Below are positions 43,223 to 54,605 of a stretch of 64,000 nt of DNA, piece after piece; the first letter of the stretch is position 1; every line of letters starts with the position of its first letter. A program made the position numbers and the translations under genes. Origin of the DNA: Saccharina japonica (taxonomy: Eukaryota > Sar > Phaeophyceae > Laminariales > Laminariaceae); contig MEHQ01003929.1 in assembly GCA_008828725.1 (NCBI GenBank), forward strand, positions 708,744-772,743, in the 5' to 3' direction. A model generated the notes under the pieces. That model made no database searches, had not been told where the DNA came from, and worked only from the letters and a program-made list of their open reading frames with translations.

Positions 43223-43569
43223 AGTATTAATAACCTCGAACGCTTCTAAACGTTGATGCCCGGAGTTCGAATCTCATGTGGGTCGGACTTTTGAGTTTAT
43301 TTGCGAAAAAAAAAAAAAACGGAATCAACTCCTTAGAGCGCCTGCAACAGTAGCGTGGGTAGGCACAATTCGATGCGAGTCGACGAGGAAAGAAAAAGCT
43401 GAAGTCTTCTCGCGATAAAAATGCAAGGCAAGAACCGTAGTGGGGGAGGAGGGAGAGGAGCCTACGTAGTGACCCCGGATCTGAATTATACGACTAGGGA
43501 GGAGAGAGAAAAAGGAAGGGCAAAATAATAAAAGGGATGGAAAAAATAAAAAATAAAATATAAAATATA
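43223..43569 (+). mobile_element. tRNA-derived SINE, copy S2
   Basis: The head has a B-box-like GAGTTCGAATCTC near 43265. The body is closely similar to S1 (GTGGGTCGGACTTTTGAG, GTAGGCACAATTCGATGCGA, GAGGAGCCTACGTAGTGACC). A-rich 3' end. Confidence 0.75.
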
Positions 43570-43652
43570 GAGATACCCGTCGACATCCAGCATCCAGCAT
43601 CACTGTCCGTGACGGGTACGTAGAAAGGAAGGCTTAATGTGAAGAACACACA
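43570..43652. mobile_element. Minimal RTE-w terminus hairpin
   Basis: ACCCGTCGACATCCAGCATC (minus sense) is followed after a few bases by GGTACGTAGAAAGGAAGGCT and TTAATGTGAAGAACACACAC (plus sense). The two inverted termini are fused with almost nothing between them. 43653-43875 has no feature. Confidence 0.6.
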
Positions 43653-43875
43653 CACAGCAGTGTCCGTGCCGATTCGAGAGATACCAGTTCTTCTCGAGGT
43701 TAATGCACCAGGCAGATGCATTATTTGGATGACTTGCAATCTAATTAATCCAGGGGGCGCACACGGAGATAAATAAAACGAAAAACGAATTTGTTTTGTT
43801 TGTTCATGAATACATGAATCTAGAGTTTAGTTATGAACAAGTTCAAAGTTCAATCTTCCGCACGAGACAAAATGA

Positions 43876-44235
43876 ACCACAAGCCGGCGTCACCGGTGGA
43901 ATGACAGTTGAATCTCGTGCCTGTTAGTGTCAAGATCGTTGGTTCGAGCCTCCCCGAGTGCATACTCGTGGGACTTTTTCTCGCAAAAAAATATCTTTTG
44001 ACTTCGTAGCGGAAAGCGCGAGAGCGTGAGTAAGCAAAATTCGATGAAAATTGACGAGCGTTGGGAAGGCTGAACCCTCTGCGCGATAAAAATCAAGGCA
44101 AATACCGTAGTGGGGGAGGAGGGAGAGGATCTTACTTTGTGACCCCGGATCTGAGTTACGACTATTAATAGGGAGGGAGAGAGACAGGAGTGCGAAGATA
44201 ATAAATGGGATGGAAAAAAAACAAGAACAAATACC
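43876..44235 (+). mobile_element. tRNA-derived SINE, copy S3 (second subfamily)
   Basis: Head with GGTTCGAGCCTCC (B box) followed by CGAGTGCATACTCGTGGGAC. The body shares GCGGAAAGCGCGAGAGCGTG with S4 and provides the MITE-free form of the site interrupted at 40197. 3' end GAAGATAATAAATGGGATGG plus an A-rich tract. Confidence 0.75.
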
Positions 44236-45393
44236 TGGTATATTCACAACGGCACCGGCCCGAATGACCGTACGCGCATTGATTATATCCTAACCCGACA
44301 CGTCCGTCGGCCTGGAGTACGCGATGTTGAAGTTGTCCCCCAGCCTCCGCCACCACAGCTGAGGCTGACTCAGACCACACCATCGTATACATAAAGGTTC
44401 GTCTCTCTGGACATCATTTTGCATCCAACCGACAAGCACGCAAGCCGCCGAAAGGTCGACCGTTTGCACTCTCAACCAACCTTCCCAGCCACACAACATT
44501 GCTTCTGGTATGGTTGCTCTGTTCACACAACCATCACCGATGCGGTAGGTGTGAGTCAGCCAAAACCTCGGCTGCCTTCAAAATATCATGGACCGCAAAG
44601 GAAGATGCGCGGCAGCACTTGCGCGCCCACCCCCGGGATAGTACCGCGTGGGAGCCGCGTGGGCGAATTTGCAGGAGGTGATCGCTGTAGGAGTGCATGC
44701 GTACTTTGAAGAGTACCTATCCGGAACCGAGAGACTTCTGTATCGCCGATCACGACCAGCGAGGCTTTTGCAAGCACGTGAAGAGTACGGTAGGGTTGGA
44801 GGGCAAGAAAGCGCGAAGCCAGCAGTTCATTAGGGACGAGGATGGCACGCTGCTACGAGATGAAGTGCGAATTTGTGAACGGTGGCGGAGAGCCTTCCAC
44901 AAACTCTTGAATACGATATCGCTGAAACTTGATCCACAATCATCGACCCATTGCCACCACGACCGCTTGAACAATCGCTTGGCGACGAACCATCTGTGGA
45001 CGAGATGATGAGAGCATGCCGAACTGGAAACCGGTAGACCAGACGACCTGCCGGCCGAATTACTGAAATCCGAACACTCCGATTTCATCCAGTGCTTCCA
45101 CCACATACTTGTCAATGTTTGGATAACGGGAGAAGTCCCCTTTCGTTTTTTCTTTTCTTTCTTTTCCTCCTTCACGCAGCTGGGTTGCTAGCAGGGTAGG
45201 TCGTGCCTGTCGTATATGGCATTGCATTGTCTGCTCTGCTTACTGCTGCTTACTGCACTGAGTGTAGTATCTCTGTGTCGTAGTTTTGTGACCACAGAAC
45301 TGGTACCTTTTTAGGATGAAGAATCGGCACGGACACTGGGTGTGCTGGATGTCGACGGGTAGAAAGGAAGGTTTAATGTGAAGAACACACACA
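44236..45393 (+). pseudogene. RTE-w copy B1, internally deleted
   Basis: Starts in the endonuclease C-terminal part (CGCATTGATTATATCCTAAC corresponds to the IDYILT block; the SDH block is altered). It runs into the RT N-terminal part to GTTTGGATAACGGGAGAAGT at about 45138, then jumps directly to the 3' terminus (GGGTTGCTAGCAGGGTAGGT ... GAAGAACACACACAC, 45393). The RT core, C-terminus and most of the 3' region are missing. Multiple frameshifts. Confidence 0.8.
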
Positions 45394-45835
45394 CACACTG
45401 CATTGCAGCGTAGTATCTCTGTGTCGTAGTTTTGTGACCACATAATAACTGGTATCTCTCTAGGATGAAGAATCGGCACATACACTGGGTGTGTGTGTAT
45501 TCTTCACATTAAACCTTCCTTTCTACCCGTCGACATCCAGCACACCCAGTGTCCGTGCCGATTCTTCATCCTAAAAAGGTACCAGTTCTGTGGTCACAAA
45601 ACTACGACACAGAGATACTACGCAGAGCAAACAATGCAATGCCATATACGACAGGCAAGACCTACCGTGCTACGCTCGTAGCAATCCAGGTGCATGCAAG
45701 AGAAAAAAAGAGAAAAAACCGAAAAAACCGAAAAGGAAAAAAATAATAAAAAGTAAATATACTGAATCAAATCAACAATCAAGCAGGATATCGACGGGTA
45801 GAAAGGACGGTTTCATGTGAAGAACACACACAACA

Positions 45836-45840
<5 letters not shown>
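45394..45840. mobile_element. RTE-w terminal pieces in alternating orientation
   Basis: A plus-strand piece (45405-45488), a minus-strand 3'-terminal copy (45489-45785) and a plus-strand cap (45790-45832, GACGGGTAGAAAGGACGGTT...GAAGAACACAC). The last two form one double-tailed insertion. Confidence 0.7.

Positions 45841-45901
<61 letters not shown>
45839..45901. repeat. (GT)n microsatellite, about 31 units
   Basis: Continuous GT dinucleotides leading directly into TTCTTCACATTAAACCTTC, the minus-strand RTE-w terminus. The microsatellite is therefore an expanded element tail. Confidence 0.95.
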
Positions 45902-46535
45902 CTTCACATTAAACCTTCAGTAGAAAGACGCGATCATCAAGGTACTTGACAAAAAGAAGGACCGAACTGATTGCAACAACTACAGATGGATTTCGCTTGT
46001 TGCCCATGCAGACAAAGTGTTGCTGAAACTCGTCGCTTTCCGCATTATTAGATTATTAGCAACTACTGCGAGGACCGAGCCATATTCCCTGAGGAACAGT
46101 ACGGTTTTCGTCCTACACGATCAACAGCAGTAGTCGACATGCTGTTCGTCGTGCGACGATTACAAGAACTCGGACGAGGAAGGGAAACCCCCAAACCCCC
46201 TTGTACATGTGCTTCATTGATCTGCCGAAAGCATACGACTCTGTCGACCGAGAGCTTCTGCGGCAGGTGCTTACGCACGTTGGCATACCAACCAAGATGC
46301 TTACAATAACCCTCCAGTTCCACGATGGCATGCGCGCTTGCGTACGCACAGATGATGGTGAGAACTCAGATTGGTTTAATGTTTAATGTCACGCAGGGGC
46401 TACGACAATCCTGCGTGCTGTCGTTCGGTCCTTCCAACGTGTTCGTCGCTGATGTGATACACGTTGTTCTCGTACGCTTCAGCGAAGATGAAGACATCAG
46501 GAGGGATTTGTGGTCCACCTCCAGGAGGATGTAGT
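45902..46535 (+). pseudogene. RTE-w copy B2, RT fragment with 20-bp inverted cap
   Basis: A minus-strand terminus (to about 45920) is joined to plus-strand RT sequence from AAAGACGCGATCATCAAGGT. It covers the NNYR block, a degraded GFRPTRST block, [13 protein letters not shown], and a QGLRQ block altered to RQSCVLS. It ends about 46535 before the YADD box. A small insertion (ATTATTAG, about 46050) and other indels break the frame. Confidence 0.8.
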
Positions 46536-47100
46536 GGTCCGGTTCCATCCGTATTTCTTCCCTGTGCGTTCTACTTATTATACTACTACTGTGATATACC
46601 CGAAGTATGCAGCACAAGGCATGCAGTACCCAACATAATAGTTTGGCTTTTCATGCGTCTTCCAAACACTAATTCTGTATTGCTCATAAAAGAAGAACGC
46701 TCACAACACACAAACCAGCGAGATGTCCAAAGACGTGTTGCATAAGCTACTATCATCACAGGGTCCCAACGTCCCAACTAAAACACAGACATTTCAATAG
46801 TGCACAACGATTGCCTTCTAGAAACCCCCCTACACATATTACCAAATGGACAATAAAAATATCACATAACTCGTACCTGGTACCTGTTTCGGGTTTTTGA
46901 AGCACGACTGTTGTGCTCGTGAACTGGTGGGTTCGTATATACTTCGAAGTATGATACTACAACAAAACCATGTAGAATGCTCTGTGCGAAGAAACTCCGA
47001 ACTACATACTCGTACACATATATATGTACCCAAGAAAACGAAATGGCTGATATGCCTGAAACAGCAGATTAATCGCCGATTACCGATAGTACAGCAGTAG
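46536..47100. other. No feature recognised
   Basis: Ordinary AT-rich sequence between two RTE-w copies. No exon or repeat identified. Confidence 0.4.
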
Positions 47101-47154
47101 AGTGTATGTTCTTCGCATTAAACTTTCCTTTCTACCCGTCGGCATCTAGCACAT

Positions 47155-48999
47155 GTGTATTTTGAAGAGTACCTATCCGAAACCGAGAGACTCCTAGCTG
47201 ATAATGATCAGCGAGGCTTTTACAAGCACCTGAAGGGTACTGTAGGGTTAGAGGGCAAGAAAGCGCGAAGCGAGCAGTTCATCAGGGACGAGGATGGCAC
47301 GCTGCTACGGGATAAAGTGCTAATTCGTGAACGGTGGATGAGAGCCTTCCACAAACTCTTGAACACCAAATCGCTGAAACTTGATCCCACTATCATCGAT
47401 CCATTGCCACCACGACCGCTTGAACAATCACTTGGCGATGAGCCATCTGTCGACGAGATGATGGGAGCCGTTAAGGCAATGCCGAATTGGAAAGCGGTAG
47501 GACCAGACGACCTGCCCGCCGAGCTACTGAAAATCGATCACCCCGATTTCATCCAATGCTTCCACCACGTCCTTGTCAATGTTTGGATAACGGGTGAAGT
47601 CCCCCAGCAGTGGAAAGACGCGATCATCAAGGTACTTTACAAAAAGGACCGAACTGATTGCAACAACTACAGAGGGATTTCGCTTGTTGCCCATGCAGGA
47701 AAAGTGCTGCTGAAAATCGTCGCATCCCGTATCAGCAACTACTGCGAGGACCGAGGCATCTTCCCTGAGGAACAGTGCGGTTTTCGTCCTACACGATCAA
47801 CAGTCGACATGCTGTTCGTAGTACGACGATTACAAGAACTCGGACGAGACAGAAAAATCCCTTTGTACATGTGCTTCATCGATCTGCAGAAAGCATACGA
47901 CTCCGTCGACCGAGAGCTGCTGTGGCAGGTTCTTACGCGCGTTGGCATACCAACCAAGATGCTTACAATCATCCGCCAGTTCCACGACGGCATGCGCGCT
48001 TGCGTACGCACAGATGATGGCGAGCACTCTGATTGGTTTAATGTCACGCAGGGGCTACGACAAGGCTGCGTGCTGTCGCCGCTGCTGTTCAACGTGTTTT
48101 TCGCTGCTGTGATCGTACGCTTCAGCGAAGACGAAGACATCATGAGGGATTTGGTTCACCTCGAGGAGAATGTAGTCGTTGGAAAAGAGGTACCATTGGC
48201 ATGCGTGCGAAGGGCTGTATGGGGTATGCTGTACGCCGATGATGCAGGAATTGTCTCAAAGTCTGCGGAGGGTCTCGCTAAAATGATGACAGTCATCGTG
48301 ACTGTCTTCGAAGCAGCAGGCCTCACGGTTTCAGAAAAGAAAACCGAAACGATGATCTTACGAACACGGGACCAGACACCCCCTCCTCCGCCGCTCGTTA
48401 TCGAAGCAGCTGGTCAGAGGTATAGACAAACGAGCCAGTTCTTGTACCTCGGCGGCATTATCCACGAAGACGCTGACCTCTCACTCGAAATCGAACGACG
48501 GATCCGTCTCATGTGGGCGTGCTTCAAACGGTTCGGACCAGAGTTGTACGACATGAAGACGGCTCGACTCAGTCTGAAAGTCCGCATGTTGAAGGCCGAG
48601 GTGATTGAGACCCTGCTGTACGGATGTATGACGTGGACCCTCGGTGCACAACACTTCGCCAGACTCCGCTCGGCACACCACCAAATCCTCCTGCGTGTCA
48701 TTGGCTTCCAGCGTCGGCAGCGTGGCGACTATAGGACCCTCTCGTACGCAAAGGCTCTCAAGCAGACACGATGCGAGAGCATCGAAACGACGATCCGTAA
48801 ACGACGGCTGTTCTTTGCGGGAGCCGTGGCACGCCAACCCAAGGGGCGACTACCTAGTCGGGTGATGTTCGGGACCATGACGGGTGGGGAGGGACGCAGA
48901 CCGGGAGGACAACCAAAGTCCTGGCAGAAATGCCTCGCTGAAGACCTCAAGGTTTCAAGCCACCAAGGGGTCCACGGCACAGGTCCCGTTGGTGTTTAG
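47155..48999 (+). CDS. Reverse transcriptase ORF of RTE-w copy C (5'-truncated)
   Basis: 614 codons open. RT motifs: [16 protein letters not shown] (about residue 110), [14 protein letters not shown] (about 170), [12 protein letters not shown] (about 209), [12 protein letters not shown] (241, with Asp243 and Asp249), [15 protein letters not shown] (299) and YADD (360-363). All catalytic aspartates are present. The C-terminal region has [13 protein letters not shown] and [19 protein letters not shown]. Endonuclease is absent (5' truncation), and Met1 is merely an internal ATG. A 12-bp in-frame deletion follows FFAAVI. A 2-bp deletion near 48953 shifts the frame before the real C-terminus. Probably not expressed. 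Confidence 0.9.
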   Translation: MYFEEYLSETERLLADNDQRGFYKHLKGTVGLEGKKARSEQFIRDEDGTLLRDKVLIRERWMRAFHKLLNTKSLKLDPTIIDPLPPRPLEQSLGDEPSVDEMMGAVKAMPNWKAVGPDDLPAELLKIDHPDFIQCFHHVLVNVWITGEVPQQWKDAIIKVLYKKDRTDCNNYRGISLVAHAGKVLLKIVASRISNYCEDRGIFPEEQCGFRPTRSTVDMLFVVRRLQELGRDRKIPLYMCFIDLQKAYDSVDRELLWQVLTRVGIPTKMLTIIRQFHDGMRACVRTDDGEHSDWFNVTQGLRQGCVLSPLLFNVFFAAVIVRFSEDEDIMRDLVHLEENVVVGKEVPLACVRRAVWGMLYADDAGIVSKSAEGLAKMMTVIVTVFEAAGLTVSEKKTETMILRTRDQTPPPPPLVIEAAGQRYRQTSQFLYLGGIIHEDADLSLEIERRIRLMWACFKRFGPELYDMKTARLSLKVRMLKAEVIETLLYGCMTWTLGAQHFARLRSAHHQILLRVIGFQRRQRGDYRTLSYAKALKQTRCESIETTIRKRRLFFAGAVARQPKGRLPSRVMFGTMTGGEGRRPGGQPKSWQKCLAEDLKVSSHQGVHGTGPVGV

Positions 49000-50030
49000 A
49001 GTAGAGACCGCAGCGTGGACCGTTGCAGCAACAAAAGTGGGCAAGTGGTACAGGGGGGTCCTCGAAGCGGCTTAACAGTTCATGGTCCGGTGTCACAAGG
49101 ATGAGGCGGAACTGAGTAGACAGCACCAGGCATCCGTCGCGGGGGATGCACAAGGGAATGGGGGGGGGGGAGGGGGCAGTCGTAAGGAAACCGCGGTTGA
49201 TGAGAGCAGCAGGGAGACAGCCGACAGGATTGCAAGGTACCAGGCTGACTAGCAAGTCCCGTCTATACTACCCGTGCCGCGCACCTCTGTAGCCGCTTCG
49301 AATGCGGCCTTGTTGTGTGTTTCGTTTCATTTTCGTTTCATTGTTACTCTCGGTCTTATCCCTGTGATAGGGAAGAAGTACTACCTGGCTTGGTTGTTTC
49401 TGGCGGTCTTTCTTTCCCTTTGTTTTTTATTTGCTTGGTGTATCGCCTGTCGTAGCTTCTCCAGGGGTGGACGACAGCGATCCTACAGCCCCTCGCATCA
49501 TTTTTTTTGTTTTATTTATTTATTTTGCCGTGATCGCTTTTTACCTTTGTCTCTCTGCCCATCCGTATTTTCCTAGGATTATCTTTATCTGCTTAGCTAC
49601 GTACGTATTCATTTTGTTTTTGTTATTTCCTCTTCTCTTTCCTGGACTCTCGTGTGCGGCACGAAAACGAAACGGAACTGAGTGGGAAGTGCCACGTATC
49701 CGTTGTATGGGTGGCGCCAAAGGGAATGTAGACGGAGAGGGGGACGGAAACCGGGGCGGACGAAAGCAGGAAGAGACGGCAAACAGAGTAGGTACCAGAT
49801 CGACTATCTGGTAAAACCTGTCTGTACTACGGGCACAAACTTGCCTCGGTTGCCTGGAAGGTGCTTTTGGTGTGCTCCGACTGCCTGTCCTTTCCTGACA
49901 TTCTTAGTCTTGCTCTCTTTGCACTGTTTTCCAGTCCATTTCATTCCGTTTCATTCCATTTGTTTTTTATTGGCTGTCGCATCTCCTCTGGGAGAAGCAC
50001 GACACGTTCTTTCTTCAAATCTGTCATGCT

Positions 50031-50961
50031 CAGTGATGTGAACCGAAAGTGAAAATGGACTCGGTCGGTTTTTCGGTTTCTCACCGAAAAGTCGGTCGGT
50101 TTCGTTTTTTTATTTTTATTTTAAATCGAAAAAAAACGAAACCGAAACCGAACATTTTCGGTCGGTTTTTCGGTCGGTTTCCCGACTAAACTAGCCAATT
50201 GGTCCACATTTTGAAGGGTTCGGCGCGCATGTATTGGCATAATGTGACGAGATGAGATCGTGGTGTGGTGTCAAGTGGCCCTCCTGCAGTACCTCGTCTG
50301 CTGCGCCACACACGGTACAGGCCGACATGCTTATTTATAATCTGCAGCCGACAATAGCTACATACAGGTACATGTAACAGCTGTTGCGTACAATAAAAAA
50401 CAGTAGGATAGTATTATACGAGGGCACTGCTGATTATCAGATGTGTACTCTAGATACCATGTATGATGTAATGATATTAATAGATGATAGATACATCTTG
50501 CAGCGTACAGCTACGTCGTAACACCATCAAGAACGTTACTACTGTAGGTTGCTGAAGGGGGGGCTGTAAGTATACCCGCCTCTGCCTCCGGCTCAAGGTC
50601 AGAGTCAGCACTGCCGCTTGAACCGGAGATGGTTTTCCTTCGCAGTCTCGCGACGCACTGCTGTACCGCTGTACCCTGTGCCCTGTGCGGCTGTTGTTGT
50701 CGCTGCTGGTGCGGGCTGTGTGCTATGTGCTGTGTGCTGTGTATCCATGTCAATTCTTAACGGGGTTTCCATGTAGATATGTAGGCGTTATTGATTTTCG
50801 GGACAGGAAAAAAAAACCGACCGAAAAAAACCGAGTCGGTTTTTCGGTTTCGGTTTTTTTCGGCAACCCAAAAACCGAAAAATAAAAGTCGGTTTTCGGT
50901 TTGGAAAACCGAAATAAACCGACCGAAAAAACCGGCTTTCGGTTGTCGGTTCACATCACTG
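50031..50961. mobile_element. Non-autonomous hAT-type element, 931 bp
   Basis: Perfect 8-bp target duplication GTCATGCT (50023-50030 and 50962-50969). Termini CAGTGATGTGAACCGA on the left and its exact complement on the right. Subterminal regions on both sides are packed with CGGTTTTTCGGT/ACCGACCGAAAA words, typical of transposase-binding arrays. Removing it restores the RTE-w 3' consensus exactly. No transposase frame. hAT assignment rests on TSD length and the CAGTG start. Confidence 0.92.
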
Positions 50962-51287
50962 GTCATGCTGTTCTTTGGTTGTTTGATTGTTGATATGCTT
51001 TATTATGTTTACTTTTATTCTTTTTCCTTTTCGCTTTTTTTTCTTATCTTTTTTTCTCTTTTTTTTTCTTTCATGCACCTGGATTGCTAGCAGGTTAGGT
51101 CTTGCCTGTCGTATATGGCATGTCATTGTCTGCTTTGCTTACTGCACTGAGCGTAGTGTCTCTGTGTCGTAGTTTTGTGACCACATAACTGGTACCTTTT
51201 TAGGATGAAGAATCGGCACGGACACTGGGTGTGCTGGATGTCGAGGGGTAGAAGGCAGGTTTGATGTGAAGAACACACACACATGTA

Positions 51288-51966
51288 CACGCACACAGAG
51301 AGGGGCAGCAGCGTGGTGGATATGCTCCATGGGCGTTAGCCCATAGGAGTTCTCCCAGCCAAATGAGTTTAGTGATTATTTTTCTCAAGGCGTTTTTTCG
51401 TTGAAAGTTTCAACTCGTTTTTGCGTTGAGAATTTTCAAGATGTTTTGTGAAGCACGCGATTCACCCTCCAAGCTTGACGCTGCTCAAATCTCGAAGAAT
51501 CGGCGGGGCGTTGCGTTTGGCGGCGGGGTGGCGAGCAGAGGTAGCAGAGACACAGAAAACCCTTCTCCGCCAAGGCTCATCTTCCGGCGTTGCGCGTGGC
51601 TCAAATGCGAAGAATTCGTCCAACAGGGAGGAAACGAGGATGTGGCGGCCTATTTTTGCGCTAATCCCTCCGCTTCTGTGTATTCGTCTACGAGCATGCT
51701 GCTTGCTTTGAGCCCACATTGTTGTGGGCGGACGAGCAGCACAGGCACCACGGGAAGGATTAGAGGCGGCATCGGGCAGCAACGGTAGGCACCAACACGA
51801 CGTTACACAATCTGTCAGGCAGGATGAAGCTTGAGCTAGGAGCGCGAGAGTGAGAGGGGACCACGGCCAGCAACGGCACAGACCTCATGTACGAGTTGGT
51901 GGCATTGATGCACACTACTGCCTGCTGGGATGGAAATGTCTCGGACCATTGACATAGGGATTACAC
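51288..51966. other. Unassigned region with a 120-codon frame
   Basis: A plus-strand frame at 51426-51788 is rich in Ser, Arg and Cys and includes WLKCEEFVQQGGNEDVAAYF, but I recognise no family and see no flanking splice logic. The remainder is non-coding. Confidence 0.3.
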
Positions 51967-52695
51967 ACACACACTCCTGGCTGTGCGTCTGCCGCTGTGT
52001 AGTCTGTGATATTCAGCAGTAGTGTTGTGTGCATGTTCCGTAGCGCACGGAGGCGAAGTTAGCAGCGAGCACCTCCGACCATCAGCAGGTACAGTAGTGT
52101 TGTCTGCATGCTCCGTACTAGCGACGAAACTAGCAGCGAGCCCCTCCGACCATTAACATAGTATTACACACAATTACGTACAACTTACAGCTAAGCAGTT
52201 GTGCTCAGCGAGGAACGCTACTCACGTGATGACGATTCTCACTTTCCTATATCGGTATACTGCGGTCGCCACTCGCTTCCTCAACGTATGTGTGTGTTCT
52301 TCACATTAAACCTTCCTTTTTTACTCGTCGACATCCAGAACACCCAGTGTCCGTGCCGATTCTTCGTCCTAGAACGTTGTACCAGTTATGTGGTCGCAAA
52401 ACTACGACACAGAGACACTACGCTGCAGTGCAGTAAGCAGAGCAGACAATGCAATGCCATACGGCAGGCAAGACCTACCCTGCTAGCAATCCAGGTGTAT
52501 GAAAGAGGATAAGAGTAAAAAGAAGAGAAAAGGCGAAAAGGAACACATGAAAAAAGATAATAAACACTCGAACTCGTACATATCTGAGATATGTGCTACG
52601 TACGTACCGTTATATATGTACCTGCCTAGATGTCCATCTAGTACTGCACACTGCACGTACTGCTGCACCTTCATGGCGATATATACCATTATATA
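51967..52695 (+). repeat. Segmental duplication, copy 1
   Basis: About 730 bp matching 63256-63990 in order and orientation (CACTCCTGGCTGTGCGTCTG, GTAGCGCACGGAGGCGAAGT, AGCGAGGAACGCTACTCACG). It includes an RTE-w insertion at the identical position, so it was duplicated after that insertion. Internally, TAGCAGCGAGC(A/C)CCTCCGACC occurs twice about 85 bp apart. Confidence 0.85.
52288..52520 (-). mobile_element. RTE-w 3'-terminal copy within the segmental duplication
   Basis: GTGTGTGTTCTTCACATTAA to TCCAGGTGTATGAAAGAGGA. Diverged variant (TTCGTCCTAGAACGTTGTAC) shared only with the copy at 63582. Confidence 0.8.
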
Positions 52696-52805
52696 TTAAT
52701 AGCTACAATTTCAAGTGTGTTGTGTTCAAACGGAGGTACGTGCACGTGATGACGACTCTCACATTCCTATAGGTGGTATGTTGTGGTCGTCACTCGCTTC
52801 CTTCA

Positions 52806-54605
52806 GGTGTATATCAAGACGGCTCGACTTAGTCCGAAAATCCGCATGTTGAAGGCCGAGGTGATTGAGACCCTGCTGTACGGATGTATGACGTGGACCC
52901 TCGGTGCACAACACTTCACCAGGCTCCGATCGGTACACCACCAAATCCTCCTGCGTGTCATTGGCTTCCAGCGTCGGCAGCGTGGCGACTATAGGACCCT
53001 CTCGTACGCAAAGGCTCTCAAGCAGACACGATGCGAGAGAGCATCGAAACGACAATCCGTAAACGGCGTCTGTTCGTTGCGGGAGCCGTGGCACGACAAC
53101 CCAAGGGGCGACTACCCAGTCGGATTATAGCCGTGGCACGACAACCCAAGGGGCGACTACCCAGTCGGATTATGTTCGGGACCATGACGGGTGGGGAGGG
53201 GCGCAGACCGGGCGGACAACCAACGTCCTGGCAGAAATGCCTTGCTGAAGACCTCAAGGTGTTTCAAGCCTCCAAGGGGTCCACGGCACGGTCCCGTTGG
53301 TGTTTGGAGTAGAGACCGCAGTATGGACCATTGCAGCAACTAAAGTGGGCAAGTGGCACAGGGGGGTCCTCGAAGCGGCTGAACAGTTCATGATCCGGTG
53401 GCACAAGGTAGAGGCGGAACTGAGTAGACAGCGCCACGCATCCGTTGCGGGGGGTGCAAAAGGGAATGGGAAGGGGGGGGGCAACAGTCGTACGGAAACC
53501 GCGGCTGATGAGAGCAGGAGGGAAACAGCCGACAGGGTAGCAAGGTACCAGGCTGACTAGTAAGTCCCACCTAGACTACCCGTGCCGCGCACCTCTGTAG
53601 CCGCTTCGAACGCGGCACTGTTTCTGGTGGTCTTTCTTTCCCTTTGTTTGTTTGTTTGTTTGATTTTTTTTCTTATTTTTCTTTTTTTCATTTTTCTTTT
53701 TGCTTGTTGTATTGCCTGTTGTTGCTTCTCAAGGGGGGCACGACAGCGATGCTACAACCCCTCGCATCATTTGCTTCGTTTACTTTGTTTCACTTATTTA
53801 TGTTACCGTGATCGCTTTTGCCTTTGTTTCTCCGCCTTCCGTATTTGTCCTAGGACTTTCTTTGGTGGCTTAGCTACGTACGTATTCATTTTGGTTTTGT
53901 CATTCCCCGTTCTCTTTCCGGGACTCTCGTGTGTTACACGAGAACGAAACGGAATTGAGTTGGAAGTGCCACGTACCCGTTGTATGGGTGGCGCCCAAGG
54001 GAAGGGAGACGGAGGGTGGGGGGGGTCATAGGGAAACCAGGACGGACGAAAGCAGGAAAGAGACGGCAAACAGAGTAGGTGCCAGGTCTGGTAGAACCTG
54101 CCTGTACTACGGGCACAAACCTGCCTCGGCTGGCCTTTGGTGTGCTCCGGCTGGCTGTCCTATCCTGTCGTTCTCAGTCTTGCTCTGTTGGCGCTGTTTC
54201 GGTCCATTTTATTTTCTTTCATTTCATTTGGTTTTTTATTGGAGGTCGCATCTCCTCTGGGAGAAGCACGACACTTTCTTTCTTTTTTTGTCATGCTTTT
54301 TATTTGGTTGCTTGATTATTGATTTGCTTCAGTATATTTACTTTTTATTATTTTTTCTTTTCGCTTTTTTCTTTTTTTCTCTTTTTTCTCTTGCATGCAC
54401 CTGGATTGCTAGCAGGGTAGGTCTTGCCTGTCGTATATGGCATTGCATTGTCTGCTCTGCTTACTGCACTGAGTGTAGTATCTCTGTGTCGTAGTTTTGT
54501 GACCACAGAACTGGTACCTTTTTAGGATGAAGAATCGGCACGGACACTGGGTGTGCTGGATGTCGACGGGTAGAAAGGAAGGTTTAATGTGAAGAACAAC
54601 ACACA
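52806..54605 (+). mobile_element. RTE-w copy D, 5'-truncated
   Basis: Begins inside the ORF's C-terminal third (ATCAAGACGGCTCGACTTAG) and runs to the terminus at about 54605. The 3' region is nearly identical to copy A over about 1 kb, differing by a short deletion at about 54089 (GACCGACTAGCT missing). It follows a short host-type repeat also present at 52.2 and 63.5 kb. Confidence 0.85.
52815..53560 (+). pseudogene. RTE-w ORF C-terminal region (copy D)
   Basis: Reads [20 protein letters not shown] in one frame, then breaks at a 2-bp insertion (about 53036, GAGAGAGCATCG). A 45-bp tandem duplication follows (about 53085-53129 and 53130-53174, GCCGTGGCACGACAACCCAA). It resumes as VGKWHRGVLEAAEQFM and ends ADRVARYQAD. 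It preserves the Glu codon where copies A and C have a stop. Inactive. Confidence 0.85.

Larger units (their letters stand above)
47101..51287 (+). mobile_element. RTE-w copy C with inverted cap and hAT insertion
   Basis: A minus-strand terminus of about 50 bp (47101-47152) is directly followed by plus-strand sequence starting just upstream of the RT domain. The copy runs through the ORF, the long-form 3' region and the terminus at 51287 (GAAGAACACACACAC). The 3' region is interrupted at 50031-50961. Apart from this it is the best-preserved coding copy in the window. Confidence 0.85.
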
